A stretch of 64,000 nt of DNA, taken from assembly GCF_007748035.1 (NCBI RefSeq), contig NZ_CP036278.1, forward strand, positions 124,001 to 188,000, read 5' to 3'. Shown piece by piece: positions 38,113 through 46,312 of the stretch. Each line of letters begins with the position of its first letter. Positions within the stretch are counted from its first letter, which is position 1. This DNA comes from Aeoliella mucimassa (GTDB lineage: Bacteria; Planctomycetota; Planctomycetia; Pirellulales; Lacipirellulaceae). The notes below the pieces were generated by a model. It did not search any database. It was given only the letters and a program-made list of their open reading frames with translations, and was not told the DNA's origin. Position numbers and translations under genes: made by a program.

Positions 38113-38637
38113 GAATAGTTTCCCATCGCTCACGAATAGATTCCCAATTTACCCACCGATGGGAAAATTGATTCGGCACGCACTCTGCAAAACCAGCGGT
38201 TTTCGGCCACGAATAGATTCCCATTCCCCAAAACGCATCCGATGGGAATCTATTTTCCCACTGGGAAAGAATCGCAAGTCGTTTATGAGCAATGAGTTGC
38301 ATCAACACCTCCGCGATAGTTGCCCAAAATAGATTCCCACCCATGGGAAACTATTTTGGTTGGAAGTTGGGAGTTCTGCATGCGGAATGTCATTCTGAGG
38401 GAGCTTCCAGCGACTGAAGAATCTCGGCTTGCCACTTCGAGCGTGTTACCAACGCGCGCAGCAGCCAACGCCCACGCAACCGAACATTCGCCTGCGCGTC
38501 GCTTAGCTTTCGAGTTCAAAACAAGCATCACATCTCATTCACCTCCAATCACTGAAGAGCCAACAGCCGAAAGCTGATAGCCGACAGCCACACGCCTGTC
38601 CATTAGAACACCGGTGGTGGCCACTTTCCAGTGAAAA
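38113..38637 (+). repeat. Dispersed 0.5-kb non-coding repeat, copy A
   Basis: This stretch is closely similar, in reverse orientation, to 60777-61307, with the core (about 38180-38350) nearly identical. It contains many copies of an AATAGATTCCCA / TGGGAATCTATT motif. One perfect hairpin has arms 38212-38224 and 38242-38254 (13 pairs). It also has a GTCATTCTGAGGGAGCTTCC segment followed by GAAGAATCTCGG, recalling intergenic repeats seen in other bacteria. On the minus strand a ~65-residue frame rich in WE-x-I follows a GGAGG, but differences between copies are mostly non-synonymous. It looks like a non-autonomous mobile or structural element. Confidence 0.8.
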
Positions 38638-38897
38638 ATGGCCATTTGAGAAGCCGTTTCGCTTGTCGGGGCCAGAGAAGGAGAGGCCGCCGAACGCTCG
38701 TGCGGAGGTCCCACTACGGCAACGCCTGCAGCTTGGCGTCGGCAGCCGCCCAATCGGCTCGGCCGCCCAACGTTTTGGCCGGAAATCGGCATTTATGCCG
38801 GGTTCCCCCCGGCTCGCGAAGCGATTGTTAGATAGAGTAGTAGGAGGCTTGGTAGGAGAACTTTGGCGCAGCACGTGACTCAGCGAAGTGGATAGCA
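38638..38897 (+). promoter_or_regulatory. Upstream region of the first glycosyltransferase gene
   Basis: No gene. Near its end (about 38822-38897) it shares with the upstream region of the second glycosyltransferase a GATTGTTxGATAxAGTAG block (copy 2 near 40245) and an AGCGAAGTGGA just before the start codon. The duplication therefore included promoter-proximal DNA, and this block is the best promoter/leader candidate. Confidence 0.45.
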
Positions 38898-40100
38898 ATG
38901 GATCAATCGGGCAACGGACGCGCACGCGTGATGGTCGTCACTCCGACCGATCCGCGATGCAAGACAAACGGCGGCAACCAGCGAACCGCCCATCTGTGCG
39001 ACGCCTTCTCTCGCCATGCGGACGTGTTGGTGCTGTCGCTCACGAGCGACCAGGTCCGCACACCCGAGCTCGACCCCGAGGGCTACCTGCTGGGACCGAT
39101 TCACCTGTCGAAGCGATATGCCGAGCGAATGCCAGTGCGGGTGCTCAGGCGAGCGTGCGAAGTCGGGCTGCAGTTCTCGAAGGACCGGTCGCAACGCGCG
39201 GCCGTGGCGAAAGCAGTCGAACAGCACCAGCCCGATCTGTTGCTGTATCGCTATCTGAATCAAGCGGTCGTGTCGCATCCTCCGGGGCTCGACATGCCAT
39301 GCATCATCGACATCGACGATCGCATGAGCGACAAGTACCAGCAGATGGCAAACACCGCTGGCAATGCCTTGATGCGCGGATCGCTCCGACGCACCTCTCG
39401 CTACCTGCGGGCGCGGGAAGATGCTGCCTTGAAGATCTCCGACTGCGAACTGTTTGCCGATGCCAAGTCGCCGGAATCCGCGACTCGCTTTTACTTTCCG
39501 AACATTCCTATTTTCAACCCCGCGGAACCATCGCCGCTGCCCGAGAAGTTTGCTTTGGGGTTCATCGGCAACCTGCTGTATCGACCCAACATCGATGGCG
39601 TGCGGTGGTTTCTCGACGAGGTCTGGCCGCAAGTGCTCCAAGCGGTGCCCGACTGCCAGATACTATTGGCCGGCAGCGGGGCCGATCAGTTTAGCGGCCG
39701 CCCGGGCGTGGTGTCGCTCGGCTTTATCGACTCGGTCGCGTCGCTCTACGATCAGGCGTCGGTTATCCTGGTGCCGATCCGTTACGGCGGAGGCAGCAAC
39801 ATCAAGCTGCCCGAAGCCATGGCGCATGGCCGACCTTGCGTTGCGACTAGCCGCGCGGTCGACGCGTTTGGCACCGACGTCGAGGGCTGCGAAGGCTTGC
39901 TCTCCTGCAGCGACGCTCAGCAAATGGCCGCAGCCGTGATCCGTCTGGCCAGCGATCGCGAGCAGCTTCAGCAGGCCGCCGCGGCCGCCAAGCAGGTGGC
40001 CGACGCGAAGTTCTCGACCGAACGCCTGGCCCAGGTCGCCGGCAAGGCGCTCGGCATCGCCTGGCCGACCGCAACCGCGGCTCCTGCGACGGTCGAGTAA
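38898..40100 (+). CDS. GT4-like family glycosyltransferase (first of a tandem pair)
   Basis: The product is 400 residues, a GT-B fold enzyme. The N-terminal half has VVTPTDPRCKTNGGNQRTAHLC and IDIDDRMSDKYQQ; the C-terminal half has LGFIGNLLYRPNIDGVRWFL and PIRYGGGSNIKLPEAMAHGRP, the GT4-like nucleotide-sugar site. It would transfer a sugar from a nucleotide donor during polysaccharide synthesis; sugar and acceptor are unknown. No membrane segment. It is highly similar to the next gene, including DNA around the start codon, so it arose by tandem duplication. A pyruvyl-transferase-like gene follows. Confidence 0.9.
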   Translation: MDQSGNGRARVMVVTPTDPRCKTNGGNQRTAHLCDAFSRHADVLVLSLTSDQVRTPELDPEGYLLGPIHLSKRYAERMPVRVLRRACEVGLQFSKDRSQRAAVAKAVEQHQPDLLLYRYLNQAVVSHPPGLDMPCIIDIDDRMSDKYQQMANTAGNALMRGSLRRTSRYLRAREDAALKISDCELFADAKSPESATRFYFPNIPIFNPAEPSPLPEKFALGFIGNLLYRPNIDGVRWFLDEVWPQVLQAVPDCQILLAGSGADQFSGRPGVVSLGFIDSVASLYDQASVILVPIRYGGGSNIKLPEAMAHGRPCVATSRAVDAFGTDVEGCEGLLSCSDAQQMAAAVIRLASDREQLQQAAAAAKQVADAKFSTERLAQVAGKALGIAWPTATAAPATVE

Positions 40101-40314
40101 GTGCTCGGCGGTCGTCGCCCAAGCGTCCGTCCGCGGGGTTGGGCTGCGACGATCGTAGCGGATGTATCCCTGATGCTTGGCAAGGGAACCACGGGGTCGC
40201 GAGAGAAAACCGTTTTGTCACCGGTTCGTCGCACCCAAACGAGGATTGTTGGATAAAGTAGAGGGAAGTTCAGGCAGCGAACGACGAAGCAGGCGACCTA
40301 GCGAAGTGGAATCA

Positions 40315-41514
40315 ATGCATCAATCGGATCACAGACCTACGCGCATTCTGGTCGTCACTCCGACCGATCCGCGGCTCACAGGCAACGGGGGGAACCAGCG
40401 CACCGCCCACCTGTGCGAGGCGTTTGCACGCCACGGCGAGGTGAGCACGCTGGTGTTCTCGTCCGACGAAGCAGGTTTGCCCCAGAGCGAAGGCGAACGA
40501 TTCCTGGTCGGCCCCGCCCACTTCTCGCAACGCTACTCCCATCGCGTGTCGCATCCCCGCTTGAAGTGGGCGTGTGCGGTTGGACTGCAATACAATCGAG
40601 ACAAAACGCAGCGGGCGGCCGTGTTGCAGGCGGTAAACGATTACCAGCCCGATCTGATTGTGTATCGCTATCTCACCCAAGCCGCGGTGGCCCACCCGGC
40701 CAGCCTGAAGTTGCCGTTCATCATCGATATCGACGATCGCATGAGCGACAAGTACCAGCAGTTGGCGAAGACCAAGACCAACCCTCTCAAGCGGCAAGCG
40801 ATCCAGTTACTCGCCCGCTTCTTGCGAGTCCGCGAAGAGGCGGTACTCAAGCGTTCGAGCTGCGAGGTGTTCGCCGATGCCAAGTCGCCGGAGTCCGCAA
40901 CCCGTTTGTACTTTCCGAACATCCCATGGTTCCGGCCGACAGAGCCATCGCCATTGCCCGAGCAGTTTACCTTGGGGTTCATTGGCAATTTGCTATACCG
41001 CCCGAACTCCGATGGGCTGCGGTGGTTCTTGAGCGAGGTCTGGCCGCAGGTGCTCCAAGCGGTGCCCGATTGCCGGTTTGTGCTGGCCGGACTGGCGGCC
41101 GACAAGTTTGCCGACCACCCCGGCGTCGAGTCGCTCGGCTTTATCGATTCGGTCTCGTCGCTTTACGATCAAGCGTCGCTGATTCTGGTGCCGATCCGTT
41201 ACGGCGGTGGCAGCAACATCAAACTGCCCGAAGCCATGGCGCATGGCCGACCTTGCGTGGCCACCAGCCGCGCGGTCGGAGCGTTTGGCAGCGACGTCGA
41301 AGGCTGCGAAGGTTTGTTGCCCTGTAGCGACGCCCAGCAGATGGCCGAGGCCATCATTCGTTTGGCCAGCGATCGCGAACAACTTCAGCGGGCCGCTGCG
41401 GCCGCTAAGCAGGTGGCCGACGCGAAGTTCTCGCCCGACCGCCTGGCCCAGGTCGCCGACAAAGCGCTCCGCATCGCCTTGCCGAATCCCGCGCAGCAAA
41501 CCACCACTTCGTAG
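40315..41514 (+). CDS. GT4-like family glycosyltransferase (second of a tandem pair)
   Basis: The product is 399 residues, parallel along its whole length to the previous gene: VVTPTDPRLTGNGGNQRTAHLC, IDIDDRMSDKYQQ, LGFIGNLLYRPNSDGLRWFL, PIRYGGGSNIKLPEAMAHGRP. The ATG at 40315 lies at the same position relative to a shared AGCGAAGTGGA; the frame is open to 40177 but that extension has no counterpart in the paralogue. The N-terminal domain, which contacts acceptors, is the more divergent part, suggesting different acceptor specificity. The pyruvyltransferase-like gene follows 43 bases after the stop. Confidence 0.9.
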   Translation: MHQSDHRPTRILVVTPTDPRLTGNGGNQRTAHLCEAFARHGEVSTLVFSSDEAGLPQSEGERFLVGPAHFSQRYSHRVSHPRLKWACAVGLQYNRDKTQRAAVLQAVNDYQPDLIVYRYLTQAAVAHPASLKLPFIIDIDDRMSDKYQQLAKTKTNPLKRQAIQLLARFLRVREEAVLKRSSCEVFADAKSPESATRLYFPNIPWFRPTEPSPLPEQFTLGFIGNLLYRPNSDGLRWFLSEVWPQVLQAVPDCRFVLAGLAADKFADHPGVESLGFIDSVSSLYDQASLILVPIRYGGGSNIKLPEAMAHGRPCVATSRAVGAFGSDVEGCEGLLPCSDAQQMAEAIIRLASDREQLQRAAAAAKQVADAKFSPDRLAQVADKALRIALPNPAQQTTTS

Positions 41515-41557
41515 CGCAAAACTGAACTTGCCCGAATCCATTCACAGAGGAATCCAC

Positions 41558-42394
41558 GTGCCCGAACAAATTCGCACCTTCTGTTGGGACGATCAGAACG
41601 CCCCCAATCGACTGGCGTACTACAAGAAGCTGGCTTCGAAGAAGAACGCGTTCCTCGTCGGCAACGCGGGCGACTTGCTGTCGGGTTCTATCATTCAGCA
41701 CGCGTACAAGCTGCCGCATGTGAATGTAAAGAAAGAGGGCCACCGTCTACTGCTGGTTGGCTCGGTGTTTCACTTCGTGAAGCCTGGCGACATCGCTTGT
41801 GGTATCGGAGTGCGCGAAGGCCAGCCGGTGCAGACCGATTGTCGCATCATGGGATTGCGGGGGCCGCTGAGTTACGAAACGCTGAAGTCGGCTGGGTACG
41901 ACATGAGCGAATGCAAATTCCTGTACGATCCCGGGTTGATGATCCGCGAGTTGGCTCCGGCCACCAAGCCGGTCCGGCCGCGGGGGCAGATCTTCATTCC
42001 CCATTATCGCGAGCGGTTCAACTACCTGCTCAACACCCAGCTGATGCGCAAGCGGGTGTCGGTGGTCAGCATCGACGCCACGCCCGAAGCAATCGCCCAT
42101 CGCATTCGTCGCGCGGAGCTGGTGTATACCTCGTCGCTGCACGGGGTGGTGTTCGCCCACTCGCTGGGAGTGCCGTGCGTGTTCGTGCGACCCCAGACCG
42201 GCGAGCCGATGTTCAAGTACCAGGATTATTACGCGTCGATCGGAGTGCCCTACCCAACGCCGGCCGACAACATCGCCGCAGCCCTCAGCCAACCAAAGCC
42301 CGACTCGCCGACCGAAATCTCCTACCGCGACGGCGACATCCAACTCCCCAGCAAAGAAGTGCTCCAAGAGTCAGGGGCGCTGGAGGTGGGGTAG
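41558..42394 (+). CDS. Polysaccharide pyruvyl transferase family protein
   Basis: The product is 278 residues starting at a GTG with AGAGGA about 7 bases upstream. Family features: FLVGNAGDLLSGSIIQHAY near the start, GLRGPLSYETLKSAG, FLYDPGLMI, and ELVYTSSLHGVVFAHSLGVPCVFV (S-S-L-H-G, typical of the C-terminal domain). Such enzymes add ketal pyruvate to sugars of exported polysaccharides from phosphoenolpyruvate. The frame extends back to 41207 inside the glycosyltransferase, but the protein homology begins at 41558. It completes a three-gene surface-sugar cluster. Confidence 0.85.
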   Translation: MPEQIRTFCWDDQNAPNRLAYYKKLASKKNAFLVGNAGDLLSGSIIQHAYKLPHVNVKKEGHRLLLVGSVFHFVKPGDIACGIGVREGQPVQTDCRIMGLRGPLSYETLKSAGYDMSECKFLYDPGLMIRELAPATKPVRPRGQIFIPHYRERFNYLLNTQLMRKRVSVVSIDATPEAIAHRIRRAELVYTSSLHGVVFAHSLGVPCVFVRPQTGEPMFKYQDYYASIGVPYPTPADNIAAALSQPKPDSPTEISYRDGDIQLPSKEVLQESGALEVG

Positions 42395-42460
42395 GGGGGG
42401 AGGTGCTATGAGGTGCCGAAACTTCTCCACCCCCTAACAATCAATAGCCTGCGAAAGGTG

Positions 42461-42499
42461 CCATCACAACCCGGTTTACGAGCCCGGGCTGTGATGGCA
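42461..42499. terminator. Bidirectional hairpin between convergent genes
   Basis: GCCATCACA (42461-42469) pairs with TGTGATGGC (42491-42499), with additional inner CCCGG/CCGGG pairs. It lies between the pyruvyltransferase-like and PEP-CTERM stops. No strong T-run is present. Confidence 0.55.
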
Positions 42500-42522
42500 T
42501 TGGTGATGGCAGTCTTATCGCG

Positions 42523-43230
42523 TTACGACTTCACACGACGTCGGTAAACGACGACTCCGGTGGATAGCCCCAGAATGGTCCAAACCACCATCGTGGCAGG
42601 TTCCGGAACCACGGCCTCGTTGTAGTAGAATCCAGTAGCAAAGCTACTGCGATTGTAGCCGCTGTGCGATGAGCTTTGTGGAACCCCCGAAGGCCCGTTG
42701 AGTGGTTGCCACCCTGAGCCGATATTCGCTTCGATACTCCATGAGAGTGAGAAGTCCGAACCGGACGAGTTGTCCACAACGGCTCCCAGATCGCCGAACC
42801 CAGTATCCAATCCAATGCTTGCCAAATCGGTTATCCAAGGATTGGCACCCAGCCCCGACACGGTCATCACCAGACGAGTCGTTGCGGCGGTGGGTACATT
42901 CGTGACATCGTTGTACCAGGTGGTGTTAGCGGTCCACGTCGCGGTTTGACCACTAGCACTACTGAAGGTGAAGGGGGCAACACTGCCATCTAGACCGGCT
43001 CCATTGTCCCCGTAATCAAGCTGATTGAGGCCAAAATAGAGATCACTAAACGAATTCGTATCGAAATTTGAGTAATTCCAAACGGCAGTACCCTCGGTAC
43101 CGCTAATGCCATTGCCACTCCAATTGTTTCCCCCAGGGGCCGGATAAGTCGGTCCCTGAATCGCGGCATTGGCCATGCTTGCGGTAGCAACTAGTAAGGC
43201 TACCAAACTTAGTTTCATAGTAGTATGCAT
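42523..43230 (-). CDS. PEP-CTERM sorting-domain protein
   Basis: The product is 235 residues. It has a signal peptide (MKLSLVALLVATASMANA), a Gly/Ser/Asn/Thr-rich beta-type middle, and a C-terminal VPEPATMVVWTILGLSTGVVVYRRR tail (PEP motif, hydrophobic helix, basic end). It is a likely exosortase substrate. The mature part has no recognised domain but its repeated Trp/Asn/Ser pattern suggests a surface or matrix protein. AAGGA lies before the ATG at 43230. Confidence 0.85.
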   Translation of the reverse strand: MHTTMKLSLVALLVATASMANAAIQGPTYPAPGGNNWSGNGISGTEGTAVWNYSNFDTNSFSDLYFGLNQLDYGDNGAGLDGSVAPFTFSSASGQTATWTANTTWYNDVTNVPTAATTRLVMTVSGLGANPWITDLASIGLDTGFGDLGAVVDNSSGSDFSLSWSIEANIGSGWQPLNGPSGVPQSSSHSGYNRSSFATGFYYNEAVVPEPATMVVWTILGLSTGVVVYRRRVKS

Positions 43231-43314
43231 CGTTTCATTCCTTTACGAATGGTCTAAGTTCATTGGTTAATGAACGTGACAAAAATACCAACCCAATCAG
43301 GTGAGGGTGAGTTC

Positions 43315-43746
43315 TCACCCGTTACTCCGCATCCGCACGAACTGAGGCGGTCGCTGCAGAGACAAGGGAGGCGGTAAAGGAATATTCAACCATGTCTGCA
43401 GGCGTAGCCAACAAACCAGGGCATCGTCTTGAACCGGTGTGTTGGAACTGTGGGCGACTAAGTCGCTGTTGCTCAAGGATGGCGGAGCACTTCCACCCAA
43501 GTTGCTAGAGTCGGGCGCCAAGCAAAGGATGAGTTGCTGCAGAAGTGCTATTTGCTCGTAGGGGGATGTCGGTGGCGGTGAATCGGAGTTCTTCACTGCA
43601 GCTACCGACGACTGCTTGAAAGACGACAATATCTGCTCTTCCGAAACTCCATTCATTTCAGGGACTACGAGACTCGCATGCGACTGGCTATCTATCGCGA
43701 AGATGGCGATGCATGAGAGCAGCGCAGTCACATACCTTGCGGCCAT
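43315..43746 (-). CDS. Short secreted protein of unknown function
   Basis: The product is 143 residues with a signal-like N-terminus (YVTALLSCIAIFAIDSQSHA). The rest is rich in Ser, Pro and Leu with a CWLRLQTWLNIPLPPPLS stretch near the end; no family recognised and no PEP motif. GGGGGA lies just before the ATG at 43746; a TTG at 43758 is in frame. AT-richer than most of the window. It follows, in transcription order, an empty 425-base region shared with the divergent PEP-CTERM gene. Confidence 0.45.
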   Translation of the reverse strand: MAARYVTALLSCIAIFAIDSQSHASLVVPEMNGVSEEQILSSFKQSSVAAVKNSDSPPPTSPYEQIALLQQLILCLAPDSSNLGGSAPPSLSNSDLVAHSSNTPVQDDALVCWLRLQTWLNIPLPPPLSLQRPPQFVRMRSNG

Positions 43747-44171
43747 CGATTCCCCCAATCGAAGTAGATACGAACGCTTTGTTGAAGGAGCACCTTACCA
43801 AACGAGTCGCTACGGTCAACAACTTTGCAAAGTTTCTTTTCCGTTTTTCTCGAATAGCGCGGTGAGTATAAGCACTGTCGATTCTAGCCGTTGATTTGGT
43901 TATGGAAGATGCTTGTGAAACCGTTGCATACCGTAGAAGAGGTCAATCGGTTTGTGGTGTATCAAGTAAACGCAATGCCATCCCATCGACAGAGGTTTCG
44001 ACGTAGCATCGTATGTGCATAGTGAATGTTAGTGCATGTCGTAGGTGCGCGATGAACGATTCATCGTGTGCAAATAAATGAAGCCAATCTCATTGCACTT
44101 GAGACATGCCTTGGAATCGTGCTACAAGCCATTTGGTGGTTTATGTCCCTTTGCTCGTTAATGGCTTCGCT
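43747..44171. other. Divergent intergenic region, AT-richer
   Basis: There is no convincing gene in these 425 bases. Base composition is lower in GC than the flanking coding DNA. A short palindrome (GATGAACGATTCATCG near 44050) lies upstream of the plus-strand gene and could be an operator, but it is short and unverified. Confidence 0.35.
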
Positions 44172-45197
44172 ATGAAGATCTTCACTTTGCTAGCATGGTT
44201 TAGCATGTTCCTGGCATCCAGTATCGCCACCGCTGAAACCTTGGTGAGTATGGGATTCCAAGAGTACCAGCCAGGGGAGTGGGAAATCACATCTGACCTG
44301 TTCATGTATGGCCCGGGGCAGAACACACTAGGTCTCGCAGGAGCTACTTTTGAAGTGACTTCGCTCAATGGCTATGTGCCTGAACTGGAGATGCCTTACC
44401 TGAGTGGAACGAACGAAGTTGGTTTGCCCATCGGTTTCCTGGATTCCGTCATCGAACCAATTGCAGGATCAGAGCAAGGGTATCAAGTCAGTGTGAACCA
44501 AGCTTCTTACGAAGGTACCACCGAAGTGTTTGGAATTGGACTAGGAGAGATTGATATCGACGGCCCTGGCTTGGCGCATTTCCGGCGTGGGCGTCGGGCG
44601 CATCTAGGACTTTTATCCACTGTGCCGGGGCTAGACGAGAATGACTTCACGAATGTCTCCGTCGAACTTTTCCCGGAGGATTATGAGAATCTGGCGAGTA
44701 CCCCACTCATCCGATTGGATGCGGATGAAGACATCCTACTTCGTAGGTTAGATGTGGCTGTGATGCCACTGGCAAACTCCAGCACTTCTATTCTATGTGG
44801 ACCTTCGAGGGAAAGAGACCCTCAGTCGATTACTATTCCCGCTTTCACAAATGTACTTGAGGATGGAGTGGTTCTAAGTAGTACCGAAGATACTCCCATC
44901 ACGGTATTGGCACTCGAGTGGGCCGGCCGCAATCACTTCGTAGCTGAAGATGTGGTTGGAAAGACCTTCACGAGGACCAGTCCATTGATGATTGATTTGG
45001 AATATGTCAGCGATTCAAGATGGAAGCTTCCTGGAAGCGGTGCCATGGATTTTTTGAAGGTTAAAACCACCGACGGGACAGTTCGGTTCTTCGTTTTGGC
45101 AGCACCAGTTCCTGAAGCATCGTCTGCATTTCTTTTGGGGACTGGCTGTAGCGCTGCTTTCTTCGTGGGGATATTCCGCGCGAGGGGCGACTCCTAG
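44172..45197 (+). CDS. PEP-CTERM-like exported protein
   Basis: The product is 341 residues: signal peptide (IFTLLAWFSMFLASSIATA), a long beta-type region without a recognised domain, and a C-terminal VPEASSAFLLGTGCSAAFFVGIFRAR tail. The motif is P-E-A rather than P-E-P, a common variant. A second copy of the same layout of signal, beta region and sorting tail as at 42523, with no sequence repeat detected. The frame is open back to 44106; the signal peptide starts at 44172. Confidence 0.7.
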   Translation: MKIFTLLAWFSMFLASSIATAETLVSMGFQEYQPGEWEITSDLFMYGPGQNTLGLAGATFEVTSLNGYVPELEMPYLSGTNEVGLPIGFLDSVIEPIAGSEQGYQVSVNQASYEGTTEVFGIGLGEIDIDGPGLAHFRRGRRAHLGLLSTVPGLDENDFTNVSVELFPEDYENLASTPLIRLDADEDILLRRLDVAVMPLANSSTSILCGPSRERDPQSITIPAFTNVLEDGVVLSSTEDTPITVLALEWAGRNHFVAEDVVGKTFTRTSPLMIDLEYVSDSRWKLPGSGAMDFLKVKTTDGTVRFFVLAAPVPEASSAFLLGTGCSAAFFVGIFRARGDS

Positions 45198-45408
45198 CTC
45201 CCTCCGCGGCTGCACTTACCCGCAGCTTTCCCCCCTCTCCCCCCAGTTTCTCCATTATTTTCTCAAATTCTCGCCCTTTCGCTGTTACCAAACACTTGCG
45301 TGTCCTATACGACCGGTGGCATTATGCTATCCTTACAGCGTGGTGCGGCCGCACGGTTACGGTAATTTTGGGTTGGCACCACGAGATCAAGTTAAGGTTT
45401 TTTGAGTA

Positions 45409-45606
45409 ATGGCTGAAGGTACAATCAAGCGTTTGACAGACAAGGGCTTCGGATTCATCGACACTGGAAGTGGCAAGGACATGTTCTTCCACTCCTCGAA
45501 CGTCGAAGGAACCAGCTACGACGAACTTCGTGAAGGACAACAAGTCTCCTTCGTCGAAGGTATGGGCCCCAAGGGTCCTCGTGCCGAGCAGGTACGGCCT
45601 GTCTGA
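45409..45606 (+). CDS. Cold-shock domain protein (CspA family)
   Basis: The product is 65 residues, the normal size of CspA-type proteins, a single OB-fold that binds single-stranded RNA. The RNP motifs are visible: KGFGFI (RNP1) and DMFFHSS (RNP2). No signal peptide. The 210-base upstream region (45198-45408) could be a long leader, as is usual for cold-shock mRNAs, but I see no specific cold-box sequence. A strong terminator follows. Confidence 0.93.
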   Translation: MAEGTIKRLTDKGFGFIDTGSGKDMFFHSSNVEGTSYDELREGQQVSFVEGMGPKGPRAEQVRPV

Positions 45607-45636
45607 TCGTTTGTCGATCAATGAGCAAGTAACGCG

Positions 45637-45666
45637 AAAAGTCGACGAGCAATCGTCGGCTTTTTT
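45637..45666 (+). terminator. Terminator of the cold-shock gene
   Basis: A 12-pair stem (45637-45648 with 45653-45664, GCAA loop, one G-T pair) ends in a run of six T. Confidence 0.92.
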
Positions 45667-46312
45667 CGTGCGCCTTTGGCAAATCGTCGGGCTCCTGCGG
45701 CGATTGAGGTTCTGCTGGAAAACGGCCACCACATGTGTTCAAAAGAGAAGCGACTAAGATAGGCGCTTGTTCTTTGACAATCGATTCGCGCCTTCTCGAA
45801 AGCTTGCCCACCTCACCCGCCTGGCGAGTCATCGGTCCTCCAGGCGGCACGAAAATCGGTTCCCATCGATGGGAACATTGAAAACGCTGAGCAGAGAGAA
45901 GTAGGTAGCTTGCGGGCCAGGGGGCTCGCCTTGTTAGCCGACATGCCGACGCACTGCATGCAACCTGTGTATTGCCGCAGGTCGTAGCTCGCCATGGAAC
46001 TCAGCGCGAGCGCGTTGTCGAATCGCGCTCGACCGGACGTCGCGTCGCCCTGGCAGGGGACGCGTGAATCGCTGTGATAGCAGTGGTTTTTTCGGCGATG
46101 CGAATTTAAATTGGCGATCCGTTGTCGATCGTGCTAGAATCAGGCCCGACAACAAAGCACTTGCCTATCGGGCCCCCGCTGACGCCCGAGCCAACGATTC
46201 GATCCCACCTAGTTGAGTAAGTGAGGCAAACTGCTCTTATCCCACCGGCCCCCTCGCGAGGGGTCGCTGGCACCCTCCCACCCCCCTCCCTCCCAACACG
46301 GCGGATTCTCTT
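45667..46312. other. Intergenic region with an 18-bp perfect palindrome
   Basis: No gene is supported in these 650 bases before the secretin-N gene. It contains GTTCCCATCGATGGGAAC at 45859-45876, a perfect 18-base palindrome whose TTCCCAT/ATGGGAA arms resemble the motif repeated in the dispersed element at 38113 and 60777. The likely promoter of the downstream gene is in the AT-richer stretch near 46080-46150. Confidence 0.4.
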
